DNA of 49,266 nt from DASXRA01 sp036506155 (GTDB lineage Bacteria; Actinomycetota; Actinomycetes; Mycobacteriales; Jatrophihabitantaceae), in contig DASXSF010000077.1 of the NCBI GenBank assembly GCA_036506155.1, positions 1 through 49,266 of the forward strand, written 5' to 3'. The position numbers were made by a program, and so were the translations under genes. Below the pieces are notes generated by a model, which was given only the letters and a program-made list of their open reading frames with translations, made no database searches and was not told the origin of the DNA. This document shows positions 1 to 8,767 of this stretch, piece after piece. Position 1 is the stretch's first letter; each line of letters opens with the position of its first letter.

Positions 1-2888
1 GCTCGGTGGGCGCCGACGTCCCGGCGTCGAAGGTCTGCCACACCGTCGACGAGGCCGCCCGGTTCGCCGCCGCGGTCGGCAACAGCGTGGTCGTCCGACC
101 GAGCTTCACCATGGGCGGTCTCGGATCGGGGCTCGCCGGAAATGCCGACGAGGTAAGGACGATGGTCGCGCGCGGCCTCGCCGCCAGCCCCGTGCACGAG
201 GTGCTCGTCGAGCAGAGTGTGACGGGCTGGAAGGAATTCGAACTCGAGCTGATGCGCGACAGGCACGACAACGTCGTCGTTGTCTGCTCGATCGAGAACG
301 TCGACCCGATGGGCGTGCACACCGGTGACTCGATCACGGTCGCCCCGGCCATGACGCTCACCGACCGCGAGTACCAGCACATGCGCGACGTCGGCATCGC
401 GGTGCTGCGCGCGGTCGGCGTCGACACCGGCGGCTGCAACATCCAGTTCGCCGTCGACCCCAGGACGGGGCGGCTCGTCGTCATCGAGATGAACCCCCGC
501 GTGTCCCGTTCGAGCGCGCTGGCGAGCAAGGCGACCGGCTTCCCGATCGCCAAGATCGCCGCGAAGCTCGCCGTCGGCTACACCCTCGACGAGATACCGA
601 ACGACATCACGCTCGAGACGCCGGCCGCATTCGAGCCGGCCCTCGACTACGTCGTCGTCAAAGTGCCGCGCTTCGCGTTCGAGAAGTTCCCTGGCGCGGA
701 CCCGGTGCTCACCACACACATGAAGAGTGTCGGCGAAGCCATGGCGATCGGACGCAGCTTCACCGAGGCGCTCGGCAAGGCGCTGCGCTCTCTCGAGACC
801 AAGGACGCAGGCTTCTGGACCCGCCCCGACCCAGTGCTGACCGATCCGGAATTGCGCGCCGCCGTGGCCACGCCGACCGACGGGCGCCTCTACCGGGTGG
901 AGCAGGCGCTGCGCCGCGGCTGGCCCGTGGACGAGGTGGCCGAACTGTCCGGCATCGATGCGTGGTTCGTTGATCAAATAGCCCAGATCGTCGAACTGCG
1001 CACCGAGTTGGTGGACGCCCCGGTGCTCACTCCCGGCTTGCTGCACAAGGCCAAACGCCACGGCATCTCCGATCGGCAACTCGCCGCGCTGCGCCCCGAA
1101 CTCGCCGGCGAGGACGGAGTGCGGCTGCTGCGCAGGCGCGCCGGGATACGTCCCGTGTACAAGACCGTCGACACGTGCGCGGCGGAGTTCGCCGCCCGGA
1201 CGCCCTACCACTACTCGTCCTACGACGACGAGACCGAGGTGGCCGCGCAACCCGACAAACCGAAGGTGATCATTCTCGGCAGCGGGCCGAACCGCATCGG
1301 TCAGGGCATCGAGTTCGACTACTCCTGCGTGCACGCGGTTATGGCGTTGCGCGATGCCGGCTATGAGACCGTCATGATCAACTGCAACCCGGAAACCGTC
1401 TCCACCGACTACGACACCGCAGATCGGCTGTATTTCGAGCCGCTGACGTTCGAGGACGTGCTCGAGGTGGTGCACGCCGAGCAGGCGAGCGGGACGGTGG
1501 CCGGCGTGATCTGCACGCTCGGTGGGCAGACCCCGCTCGGCCTCGCCCAGCGACTCAAGGACGCCGGGGTGCCGGTGCTGGGCACGCAGCCCGAGGCGAT
1601 CGACCTCGCCGAGCACCGCGGCGCGTTCGGGCGGCTGCTGCACGAAGCGGGCCTGCCGGCCCCCAGGTTCGGTACGGCGACGTCGTTCGACGAGGCCAAG
1701 GCGGTCGCCGACGCGATCGGCTATCCGGTGCTGGTGCGCCCCTCGTACGTGCTGGGCGGACGTGGGATGGAGATCGTCTACGACGAGGGCGCGCTGGCGT
1801 CCTACATCGAGCGAGCCACCGAGATCGCGCCGGATCATCCCGTGCTCGTCGACCGGTTCCTCGACGACGCCATCGAGATCGACGTCGACGCACTGTACGA
1901 CGGTAATGAGCTCTACGTCGGCGGCGTGATGGAACACATCGAAGAGGCCGGCATCCACTCCGGCGACTCGGCGTGCGCGCTGCCGCCGATCACGCTCGGG
2001 GAACGCGACATCGCGGCGGTGCGCGACTCCACGCTCGCGATCGCCCGTGGCGTGGGTGTCCGGGGGCTGCTGAACGTCCAGTACGCGCTCGCGGGCGACG
2101 TGCTGTACGTACTGGAGGCCAACCCCCGGGCCAGCCGCACCGTGCCGTTCGTTTCGAAGGCGACGGCCGTCCCGCTCGCCAAGGCAGCGGCGCGTGTCGC
2201 GCTCGGTGCGTCGATCGCGGCGCTGCGCGGCGAAGGCCTGCTGCCACGCACGGGCGACGGCGCGACGCTGCCCGACGACGCGCCCATCGCGGTCAAGGAG
2301 GCGGTGCTGCCGTTCCACCGCTTCCGCAGCCCGGATGGTGCGCACGTCGACTCGCTGCTCGGACCGGAGATGAAGTCCACCGGCGAGGTGATGGGCTTTG
2401 ACGCAGTATTCGGCACCGCGTTCGCCAAATCGCAGGCGGCCGCGTACGGGTCGCTGCCGGTCAAGGGGACGGTGTTCGTCTCGGTGGCGAACCGCGACAA
2501 ACGCGCCGCGATCTTCCCGATGAAGCGTCTGTCCGACCTGGGCTTCCGGATCATCGCCACGTCCGGTACCGCACAGGTCCTGCGCCGCAACGGCGTGCAG
2601 GCCGAGGTCGTCGGCAAGTTCTCCGACGGGCCGGGCAACATCGTCGAGAAGATCACCGCAGGAGAGGTGGACCTGGTGCTGAACACCCCGTGGGGCAACT
2701 CGGGGCCGCGCGTCGACGGGTACGAGATCCGCACTGCGGCGGTGGCCGCGGGCATCCCGTGCCTGACGACCGTGCAGGCCGCGGCGGCCGCCGTACAAGG
2801 CATCGAGGAGCTGGCCCGGGGCGAGGTCGGGGTGCGGCCGCTGCAGGACCTGCACGCGCAACTCGCCGAATGGCGAGGTTCCGCATGA
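1..2888 (+). CDS. carB: Carbamoyl phosphate synthase large subunit (5' truncated by window edge)
   Basis: Makes carbamoyl phosphate from bicarbonate, ATP and ammonia supplied by CarA, for pyrimidine and arginine synthesis. About 962 codons are present; the family has about 1,100, so roughly 140 N-terminal residues lie outside the window. Visible in order: end of the first ATP-grasp domain (RPSFTMGGLGSG; EMNPRVSRSSALASKATGF), the oligomerisation domain, the second synthetase half starting at KVIILGSGPNRIGQGIEFDY, its ATP-grasp (RPSYVLGGRGMEIV), and the C-terminal MGS-like allosteric domain (ATSGTAQVLRRNG; NTPWG). The stop overlaps the next start as ATGA (2885-2888), so carB and pyrK are translationally coupled. 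No defect is visible. Confidence 0.98.
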   Translation, partial: SVGADVPASKVCHTVDEAARFAAAVGNSVVVRPSFTMGGLGSGLAGNADEVRTMVARGLAASPVHEVLVEQSVTGWKEFELELMRDRHDNVVVVCSIENVDPMGVHTGDSITVAPAMTLTDREYQHMRDVGIAVLRAVGVDTGGCNIQFAVDPRTGRLVVIEMNPRVSRSSALASKATGFPIAKIAAKLAVGYTLDEIPNDITLETPAAFEPALDYVVVKVPRFAFEKFPGADPVLTTHMKSVGEAMAIGRSFTEALGKALRSLETKDAGFWTRPDPVLTDPELRAAVATPTDGRLYRVEQALRRGWPVDEVAELSGIDAWFVDQIAQIVELRTELVDAPVLTPGLLHKAKRHGISDRQLAALRPELAGEDGVRLLRRRAGIRPVYKTVDTCAAEFAARTPYHYSSYDDETEVAAQPDKPKVIILGSGPNRIGQGIEFDYSCVHAVMALRDAGYETVMINCNPETVSTDYDTADRLYFEPLTFEDVLEVVHAEQASGTVAGVICTLGGQTPLGLAQRLKDAGVPVLGTQPEAIDLAEHRGAFGRLLHEAGLPAPRFGTATSFDEAKAVADAIGYPVLVRPSYVLGGRGMEIVYDEGALASYIERATEIAPDHPVLVDRFLDDAIEIDVDALYDGNELYVGGVMEHIEEAGIHSGDSACALPPITLGERDIAAVRDSTLAIARGVGVRGLLNVQYALAGDVLYVLEANPRASRTVPFVSKATAVPLAKAAARVALGASIAALRGEGLLPRTGDGATLPDDAPIAVKEAVLPFHRFRSPDGAHVDSLLGPEMKSTGEVMGFDAVFGTAFAKSQAAAYGSLPVKGTVFVSVANRDKRAAIFPMKRLSDLGFRIIATSGTAQVLRRNGVQAEVVGKFSDGPGNIVEKITAGEVDLVLNTPWGNSGPRVDGYEIRTAAVAAGIPCLTTVQAAAAAVQGIEELARGEVGVRPLQDLHAQLAEWRGSA

Positions 2889-3739
2889 CGCCGGTACAGG
2901 AATCAGCGGAGATCTTCGCGGTGCAGAAGGTCGGCGAGTACTACCTGTTCACCGTCGTGGCGCCCGAGGTGGCGGCGTCATTCTCGCCGGGCCAATTCGT
3001 GGCGGTCGCGGTAGGTGGCGAGCAATCGTCGATGCTGCTGCGGCGGGCGTTCGCACTGTACGGGGCCACTCCGACGGGCGATTTCGCCGGCACGATCCAG
3101 TTCGTGGTCGCCGAGCACGGTCCGGGCACCCAGTGGCTGGTACGCCGCCGTCCCGGCGAACACCTCGACGTGGTCGGCCCGCTCGGCACGCCGTTCCGGC
3201 TTCCCCGACGCCCGGTACCCGCGGTACTTGTCGGCGGCGGCTACGGAACCGCACCGTTGATTCCGTTGGCGCGGCAGTTGATCGAGGCCGGATCGGACGT
3301 CGAGTTCATCGTCGGGGCGGCGAGCGCGTCGCGGCTGTTCGGCGAACTCGCGGCGAGGCGGGTTGCCGGCACCGTCGTCGTGACCACCGAGGACGGCTCG
3401 GCCGGGTTGCGCGGACGGGTGACCGACGCGCTGCCCGCCGCGATCAAGCGGATCAACGCACACGTCGTGTATGCGTGCGGGCCGATGCCGATGTTGCGCG
3501 CGGTCGGCGATGTGGCACTGGCATATACCGTCGCCGCACAGGTCGCGGTGGAGGAGTCGATGGCCTGCGGGGTGGGGGTGTGCATGACCTGCGTGCTGCC
3601 GGTACGCGGCGACGACGGGCAGTCACGGTTCGTGCGGGCGTGCATCGACGGGCCGGTCTTCGATGCGGCGCAGGTCCGCTGGGACGACGTCGGCACGCTG
3701 CCGTCCGACCTCGTCGGCGCCGATGCGATGGGAGCCTGA
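2885..3739 (+). CDS. pyrK: Dihydroorotate dehydrogenase electron transfer subunit
   Basis: FAD and [2Fe-2S] protein that passes electrons from the class 1B dihydroorotate dehydrogenase PyrD to NAD+. The 284 residues have a ferredoxin-reductase-type FAD domain (SMLLRRAFALYG resembles the RxxS/A flavin-binding region), a nucleotide-binding domain (VGGGYGTAPLIPLA; YACGPMPMLRAV) and a C-terminal cluster motif with cysteines 228, 233, 236 and 253 (ACGVGVCMTC, then RACIDG). I chose the ATG that overlaps the carB stop by four bases; an upstream in-frame ATG at 2870 would add MARFR. It is followed after two bases by pyrD, its partner. Confidence 0.93.
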   Translation: MTPVQESAEIFAVQKVGEYYLFTVVAPEVAASFSPGQFVAVAVGGEQSSMLLRRAFALYGATPTGDFAGTIQFVVAEHGPGTQWLVRRRPGEHLDVVGPLGTPFRLPRRPVPAVLVGGGYGTAPLIPLARQLIEAGSDVEFIVGAASASRLFGELAARRVAGTVVVTTEDGSAGLRGRVTDALPAAIKRINAHVVYACGPMPMLRAVGDVALAYTVAAQVAVEESMACGVGVCMTCVLPVRGDDGQSRFVRACIDGPVFDAAQVRWDDVGTLPSDLVGADAMGA

Positions 3740-3741
3740 CC

Positions 3742-4692
3742 GTGGCGGACATGTCGACCAAGCTGGACTCGCTCACGCTGCCGAACCCGGTATTGACGGC
3801 GTCGGGCTGTGCCGCATCCGGCAAAGAACTCCAGCAGTTCTTCGACGTGGCCTCCCTGGGCGCCGTCGTGACCAAGTCGATCATGGTGCGGCCCCGGTCC
3901 GGGCGGCCGACGCCCCGCATGGCCGAGACGCCGAGCGGGATGCTCAACTCGATCGGGCTCCAGGGACCGGGCATCGACGCGTTCCTCGAGGACGACCTGC
4001 CCTGGCTTGCCGAGCGGGGCGCCCGCGCCGTGGTGTCGATCGCCGGCGGGCATACCGACGAGTACGTCGCTCTCGCGCGCCGGCTGTACGGCAATCCCGC
4101 CGTGTCGATGATCGAGGTCAACATCTCGTGCCCGAACGTCGAGAATCGCGGACAGGTCTTCGCCTGCGACCCGGCCGCGTCCGGTCGGGTGATCGGCGCG
4201 GTGCGCCGGGCGGCGGACCCGAAGGTGCCCGTGTTCGCCAAACTCTCGCCGGACGTCACCGACATCACGACGATCGCGCGGGCCTGTGCCGACAACGGCG
4301 CCGACGGCTTCTCGCTGATCAACACCCTGTTGGGCCTGGCGATCGACACCGACACGCTGGCCCCGGTACTGGGCGGCGTGACCGGCGGGCTGTCCGGCCC
4401 GGCGATCCGCCCGGTCGCGCTGCGGTGTGTATGGCAGGTGCGCGAGGCGCTGCCCCACCTGCCGATTCTGGGCATGGGCGGTATCCGCACCGGACTGGAC
4501 GCGCTCGAGTTCGTGCTGGCGGGCGCCGCGGCGGTATCGGTTGGCACGGCCGTGTTCGGCGATCCGTCCGCGCCGATGCGGGTACTCGCTGAACTGGAGC
4601 AGGCGCTGGACGAGCGCGGGTTCGCCGCGGTGGCCGACGCGGTCGGCTTCGCGCACCGTTCGGTTGTGGAGCCGGTGAAGGAGATCGTGTGA
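3742..4692 (+). CDS. pyrD: Dihydroorotate dehydrogenase, class 1B catalytic subunit
   Basis: Oxidises dihydroorotate to orotate in the cytoplasm. The 316-residue FMN TIM barrel starts with the class 1 pattern LTLPNPVLTASGCAASG and carries the NISCPNVENRG motif, whose cysteine is the catalytic base of class 1B enzymes, plus the phosphate-binding end LGMGGIRTGLDALEF. There is no membrane-anchoring N-terminal extension, so it is not the quinone-dependent class 2 type; adjacency to pyrK agrees. The start is GTG 3742, two bases after pyrK; ATG 3751 is an alternative. The stop overlaps the pyrF start (GTGA, 4689-4692). Confidence 0.95.
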   Translation: MADMSTKLDSLTLPNPVLTASGCAASGKELQQFFDVASLGAVVTKSIMVRPRSGRPTPRMAETPSGMLNSIGLQGPGIDAFLEDDLPWLAERGARAVVSIAGGHTDEYVALARRLYGNPAVSMIEVNISCPNVENRGQVFACDPAASGRVIGAVRRAADPKVPVFAKLSPDVTDITTIARACADNGADGFSLINTLLGLAIDTDTLAPVLGGVTGGLSGPAIRPVALRCVWQVREALPHLPILGMGGIRTGLDALEFVLAGAAAVSVGTAVFGDPSAPMRVLAELEQALDERGFAAVADAVGFAHRSVVEPVKEIV

Positions 4693-5573
4693 CGCTGCAC
4701 CCCACCAAATCGCTCCGCAAAGAACGCTCCACGATTTCGCGGGGACCCCGCAAAAGCTTCGGGGAACGCCTCGACGTGGCGATCCGCGAACGGGGTCCGT
4801 TGTGCGTCGGCATCGACCCGCATGTCTCGCTGCTCGCGGAGTGGGGCCTGCCGGTCTCGGCGGCGGGCGTCGAGCAGTTCGCGCTGACCTGCGTCGAGGC
4901 ATTCGCCGGCGAGCTGGCCGTGCTCAAGCCCCAATCGGCCTTCTTCGAGGCGTTCGGGTCCGCCGGTATCGCCGTACTGGAGCGTATGGTGCGCGCGGCT
5001 CGGGCAGCCGGCGCGCTGGTGCTGCTCGATGTCAAGCGCGGCGACATCGGCTCGACGATGGCCGCGTATGCGAGCGCCTACCTGGACCCGTCGGCCCCGC
5101 TGGCCGTCGACGCGATCACGATCTCGCCGTACCTCGGCGTAGGGTCGCTCGCGCCCGCCTTCGATGCCGCAGAGAAGCACGGCACCGGCGTGTTCGTCGT
5201 CACTTTGACGTCCAACCCCGAAGGCGCGCAGGTGCAGCAGGCGCGCCGCGGCGACGGGCGCACGGTGGCGCAGACCGTGGTGGACGAGGTGGCGGCCCGC
5301 AACGCCGGTGTCGCGCCCCTGGGATCCATCGGCGTGGTCGTCGGGGCGACCCTCGCCGATTTGCCCGCCGACCTGTCGAAGCTGAACGGACCGATTCTGG
5401 TACCCGGCGTGGGGGCGCAGGGCGGCACTCCGGGCGATGTGCGGCGCCTGTTCGGAGATGCGAGGGGCGTGCTGCCCAGCGTGTCGCGTGACGTGCTGCG
5501 TGCCGGACCGGACATCACAGCACTGCGTGACGCGGCCCGCCGCTACGAGGAGCAGTTCGCCCAGCGCCGCTAG
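4689..5573 (+). CDS. pyrF: Orotidine 5'-phosphate decarboxylase, mycobacterial-type (type 2)
   Basis: Last step of UMP synthesis, decarboxylating OMP. The protein has 294 residues. The core begins near residue 24 (FGERLDVAIRERGPLCVGID), and the catalytic array is DVKRGDIG with Asp114, Lys116 and Asp119. Substrate-loop regions TLTSNPEGAQ and LVPGVGAQGG fit the long actinobacterial form. GTG 4689 gives a basic extension of about 23 residues not shared by the family, so the true start may be slightly downstream, although coupling to pyrD favours GTG 4689. The stop TAG interlocks with the stop of convergent pntB in the tetranucleotide CTAG (5570-5573), leaving no room for a terminator. Confidence 0.95.
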   Translation: MTLHPTKSLRKERSTISRGPRKSFGERLDVAIRERGPLCVGIDPHVSLLAEWGLPVSAAGVEQFALTCVEAFAGELAVLKPQSAFFEAFGSAGIAVLERMVRAARAAGALVLLDVKRGDIGSTMAAYASAYLDPSAPLAVDAITISPYLGVGSLAPAFDAAEKHGTGVFVVTLTSNPEGAQVQQARRGDGRTVAQTVVDEVAARNAGVAPLGSIGVVVGATLADLPADLSKLNGPILVPGVGAQGGTPGDVRRLFGDARGVLPSVSRDVLRAGPDITALRDAARRYEEQFAQRR

Positions 5574-6979
5574 CCGACGAGCGTCTTCGTTGCGGCGACG
5601 AGCGAGGCGAGCCCCTTCTTCGCGTCGGTGAAGAACATGCTCGTCTTCGGGTTGGTGTACAGCTCGTTGTCGATCCCGGCGTAGCCGGAGGCCATGGAGC
5701 GCTTGATCACGATGATCGACTTGGCGTGGTCGACATCGAGGATCGGCATGCCCGACACCGGATTGCCGGGACGCCGCGCCGCCGGATTCGTGACGTCGTT
5801 GGCACCGACGACCAGGGCCACGTCGGTGCGGTCGAACTCAGGGTTGACCTCGTCCATCTCCTTGAGCTGGTCGTACGGCACGTTCGCTTCGGCGAGCAGC
5901 ACGTTCATGTGTCCGGGCATGCGACCGGCGACCGGGTGGATCGCGTAGGTGACGTCGACACCGCGCTCCTCGAGCATCTTGCCCAGCTCCTGGCACTCGT
6001 GCTGGGCCTGTGCGGCGGCCAGCCCATAACCCGGGACGATGATCACCTTGTTCGCGTACGCCAGCTGCAGCGCGGCGTCGTCGACCGCGATGGACTTCAC
6101 GCTCCCACCGGCGCCGGCAGCGGCGACGACCGCAGAACCGGCCGTGCCGAAGCCACCGGCGATGATGTTCAGCACCGAGCGATTCATGGCGTCGGCCATG
6201 AGCTTGGTCAGGATGGAACCGGACGCGCCGACCAGCGCGCCGGCGATGACGAGCGTGGCGTTCTGCAGCACGAACCCGGCCATGGCGACGGCGGTGCCGG
6301 TGAACGCGTTCAGCAGCGAGATCACGACCGGCATGTCGGCGCCACCGATCGGCAGCACCATGAGGACCCCGAACGCCGCGGCCACGAGCGCGACCACCAC
6401 GAGCACGCCGACGCTGTGCGTACCCGCGATGACCCACGCGCCGAAACCGGTGAAGGCGAGCGCAGCGAGCGCCATGGCTGGGCGCGCTCCCGGAAAGGTA
6501 ACCGGCCGGCTCCAGTAGCCCTGGAGCTTCGCTGCCGCGATCAGCGACCCGGCGAACGTGACGCAGCCGATCACGACGTCGAGGACGGTCGCGGTGGCGG
6601 TGCCGGCCGGGATGTGCGGGTGCTGGTTGTAGTCGGCGATCGCGATCAGCGCCGCCGCGCCGCCACCGACCGCGTTGAACAGCGATACCAGCTGTGGCAT
6701 CGCGGTCATCGCGATGGTGCGTGCGGTGTAGAGGCCCCAGGCACCACCGACCAGCACGCCGGCGACGAGCACCAGCCAGCGGGTGGTGTTCATGTGCGCG
6801 CCGTCCTGGCCCGTGGCGACGCCCACGAGTGCCGCGACGATCGCGACGAACATGCCGAACGCAGAGACCCAGTTGCCGCGCCGCGCGGTCGCGGGCGAGT
6901 TCATCAGATGCAGGCCGAGCACGAAGCAGACCGCTGCGAACAACGAGAAGAACCGAATGCCGATCTCCGTGCCGCTCAT
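5570..6979 (-). CDS. pntB: NAD(P)+ transhydrogenase subunit beta
   Basis: Membrane subunit of proton-translocating transhydrogenase, which makes NADPH from NADH using the proton gradient. The 469 residues start with a string of hydrophobic segments (about residues 5-260, for example FFSLFAAVCFVLGLHLM) and end in the soluble NADP(H)-binding domain III with VIIVPGYGLAAAQAQHEC, HPVAGRMPGHMNVLLAEA and VVGANDVTNPAA. The start ATG at 6979 gives MSGTEIGIRFF. It is the last gene of a leftward operon, separated from pntAB by a 127-bp palindromic region, so it may be expressed differently from the first two genes. Confidence 0.95.
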   Translation of the reverse strand: MSGTEIGIRFFSLFAAVCFVLGLHLMNSPATARRGNWVSAFGMFVAIVAALVGVATGQDGAHMNTTRWLVLVAGVLVGGAWGLYTARTIAMTAMPQLVSLFNAVGGGAAALIAIADYNQHPHIPAGTATATVLDVVIGCVTFAGSLIAAAKLQGYWSRPVTFPGARPAMALAALAFTGFGAWVIAGTHSVGVLVVVALVAAAFGVLMVLPIGGADMPVVISLLNAFTGTAVAMAGFVLQNATLVIAGALVGASGSILTKLMADAMNRSVLNIIAGGFGTAGSAVVAAAGAGGSVKSIAVDDAALQLAYANKVIIVPGYGLAAAQAQHECQELGKMLEERGVDVTYAIHPVAGRMPGHMNVLLAEANVPYDQLKEMDEVNPEFDRTDVALVVGANDVTNPAARRPGNPVSGMPILDVDHAKSIIVIKRSMASGYAGIDNELYTNPKTSMFFTDAKKGLASLVAATKTLVG

Positions 6980-6995
6980 CGGCTGATCCTGATCT

Positions 6996-7096
6996 CGCGA
7001 TGAGCGCTCGCCCGAAGAGCCGCCTCGCCACGCCGTAGGCGGCGCGCACCGGCAGGTGCGCCTGCGAGGCATGTTTCGGCGCGAGCGCTCATCGCG
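6996..7096. repeat. Compound palindromic element between pntAB and pntB
   Basis: The ends are a perfect 16-bp inverted repeat, CGCGATGAGCGCTCGC at 6996-7011 and its complement at 7081-7096. CCGAA/TTCGG extends it inward with one bulged base. Inside are two more perfect 7-bp stems, 7022-7028 with 7064-7070 and 7044-7050 with 7055-7061 (GCGCACC, loop GGCA, GGTGCGC). Transcribed leftward it would fold into a long branched stem between pntAB and pntB. The 16-mer recurs elsewhere in the window. It may be a small mobile palindromic unit, an attenuator or an RNA-processing site; the sequence does not decide. Confidence 0.85.
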
Positions 7097-7106
7097 TCGT
7101 CGGTGC

Positions 7107-7415
7107 TCACTTGTCGTCGCTCTTTGCCGGCACAGGGCGCTTCTTGAACATCTCGAGCATTCGGTCGGTGACGACGTAGCCGCCGACCACGTTCGCGGCG
7201 GCGAACGCCGCGGCGATGAACAGCAGCACGTAGCCGATCGCGCTCTGCACGAAGCCGGCCAGGATGATCACGCCGACGAGCACCACGCCGTGGATGGAGT
7301 TCGCGCCGGACATCAGCGGGGTGTGCAAGGTGGCCGGCACCTTGCTGATCACCTCGAACCCGACGAGCAGCGCCAGGATGAAGATCGTCATGTCGCCCAC
7401 GAAGGACCCTGTCAT
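7107..7415 (-). CDS. pntAB: NAD(P)+ transhydrogenase subunit alpha, membrane part (alpha-2)
   Basis: Small 102-residue membrane subunit equal to the C-terminal transmembrane part of one-piece PntA. Three hydrophobic segments are visible: FILALLVGFEVISKV, VVLVGVIILAGFVQ and IGYVLLFIAAAFAAANVVGG. The tail is short and basic. Its ATG overlaps the stop of pntAA (7412-7415, ATGA on the minus strand). The split of the alpha subunit into two polypeptides is common in three-gene pnt operons. Confidence 0.92.
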   Translation of the reverse strand: MTGSFVGDMTIFILALLVGFEVISKVPATLHTPLMSGANSIHGVVLVGVIILAGFVQSAIGYVLLFIAAAFAAANVVGGYVVTDRMLEMFKKRPVPAKSDDK

Positions 7416-8554
7416 GACGTCGCCTCCAGAAGCTTCGCGGTCGCCTCCTGGACGACCGAGCCGTTGTAGGTGATGACGACGCCGCGCTGGATCTCGTCGT
7501 CCAGGTCGATGGCAAGCTGCCCTTCGGGCAGCAGGTGCAGCAGCAGCGCGCTGATGTTGCGCGCATAGGCGTTGGACGCGCTGGTCGGCATCCGCGCCGG
7601 CAGGTTGCCCGCCCCGACGACGGTCACCCCGTTGTTCGTCACGATCGTCTCACCGGGCTGGGAAATCTCGACGTTGCCACCCAGGTCGCTCGCCGCCATG
7701 TCGACGATCACCGAGCCGGCGCGCATGCTCTTCACCGTGTCCGCGGTGACCATGAGTGGGGGACGTCGTCCGGGTACCTGCGCGGTGGTGATCACCACGT
7801 CGTGCTTGGCGATGTGCTCGGCGAGCTCGGCCTGCTGCGCCGCCTGCTCGTCGGCGGTGAGCGCCCGCGCATAGCCGCCTTCGCCGGCTGCTGCCTCGAC
7901 CGACTTGAGTTCGACGAACTGCGCGCCGAGCGACTTCACCTCGTCCCTCGCGGCCGGACGAACGTCGTATGCGCGCACCACAGCGCCGAGGCGGCGAGCC
8001 GTGCCGATCGCCTGCAGCCCCGCGACGCCGGCGCCCAGCACCAGTACCTCCGCGGGCTTGGACGTCCCGGCCGCGGTGATCAGGAGTGGAAAGAACCGCT
8101 CGAACGCGTCCGCGGCGACGAGCACCGCCTTGTAGCCCGCGACATTCGCCTGGGAGCTCAGCGCGTCCATGCTCTGGGCACGAGTGAGCGTGCGCGGCAG
8201 CGCGTCGAGGCTGATCGCGGTGACACCGCGCGCAGCGAGATCCGCCATGAGCCGCGGATTCAGCAACGGCTGGAGTAGCCCGATGACCGCCTGTCCCGGC
8301 CGCAATCGCTGCGCCGGCGGCGGATTCACGCACAACACGATGTCGGCGCGGGCGAACAGGGCATCCGTCTCCAGGACGGCGGCACCGGCTTGCGCGTAGT
8401 CCTCGTCCGGGAACCACGCCCGGGCGCCGGCCCCGGACTCCACGAGCACTTCGACGCCGGCGCCTCGCAGCCGCGACGCGGAATCCGGCGTGAGCGCTAC
8501 CCGCTGCTCGCCCAGCGCCGTCTCCTGGACAACGCCGACCCGCACGGCTGCCAT
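7412..8554 (-). CDS. pntAA: NAD(P)+ transhydrogenase subunit alpha, NAD-binding part (alpha-1)
   Basis: Soluble 380-residue domain I, which binds NAD(H) and hands hydride to PntB domain III. It resembles alanine dehydrogenase: N-terminal VGVVQETALGEQRVALTPDS, the Rossmann motif VLGAGVAGLQAIGTARRLGA, and the loop VITTAQVPGRRPPLMVT. ATG 8554 is set by a strong Shine-Dalgarno (AGGAGG, minus strand just upstream). It is the first gene of the leftward operon, whose promoter probably lies near 8609. Confidence 0.95.
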   Translation of the reverse strand: MAAVRVGVVQETALGEQRVALTPDSASRLRGAGVEVLVESGAGARAWFPDEDYAQAGAAVLETDALFARADIVLCVNPPPAQRLRPGQAVIGLLQPLLNPRLMADLAARGVTAISLDALPRTLTRAQSMDALSSQANVAGYKAVLVAADAFERFFPLLITAAGTSKPAEVLVLGAGVAGLQAIGTARRLGAVVRAYDVRPAARDEVKSLGAQFVELKSVEAAAGEGGYARALTADEQAAQQAELAEHIAKHDVVITTAQVPGRRPPLMVTADTVKSMRAGSVIVDMAASDLGGNVEISQPGETIVTNNGVTVVGAGNLPARMPTSASNAYARNISALLLHLLPEGQLAIDLDDEIQRGVVITYNGSVVQEATAKLLEATS

Positions 8555-8603
8555 GGGTTGGACCTCCTCGCCCGCGCAAGCTCCGAAGACCTCGGCCTTG
8601 CAC

Positions 8604-8609
8604 ACCCTA
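8604..8609 (-). promoter_or_regulatory. Candidate -10 hexamer of the pntAA-pntAB-pntB operon
   Basis: TAGGGT on the minus strand, about 50 bases upstream of the pntAA start, fits the TANNNT consensus. I see no convincing -35. The remaining gap to gmk (8610-8734) holds no gene I can support. Confidence 0.35.
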
Positions 8610-8734
8610 ACGAGAGCATCATCGCCTGCCGCGGCTGCGGCGGACTGGCGCGGGGACGGACGGCCGTACTCACCGACCCGCTTGCGACTTCGCAAATCTG
8701 CGCAAGATCCGTACGCCGACCTCGTATCTCCCGG

Positions 8735-8761
8735 TTGATCAAACACGTGCGGCACTAGGGT
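8735..8761 (+). promoter_or_regulatory. Candidate promoter of gmk, leaderless geometry
   Basis: TTGATC (8735-8740) and TAGGGT (8756-8761), 15 bases apart. The -10 ends six bases before ATG 8768, so transcription would start at or next to the start codon, and there is no Shine-Dalgarno in front of it. Confidence 0.5.
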
Positions 8762-8767
8762 CGCGGT

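Noticed and set aside
3241..4902. Long open frame antisense to pyrK and pyrD
   Set aside because: Arginine- and proline-rich, no domain pattern; a shadow of the high-GC codon use of the real genes.
5726..7003. Long open frame antisense to pntB
   Set aside because: Composition of an out-of-frame translation (Asp, Arg and His rich) with no recognisable motif; pntB is unambiguous.
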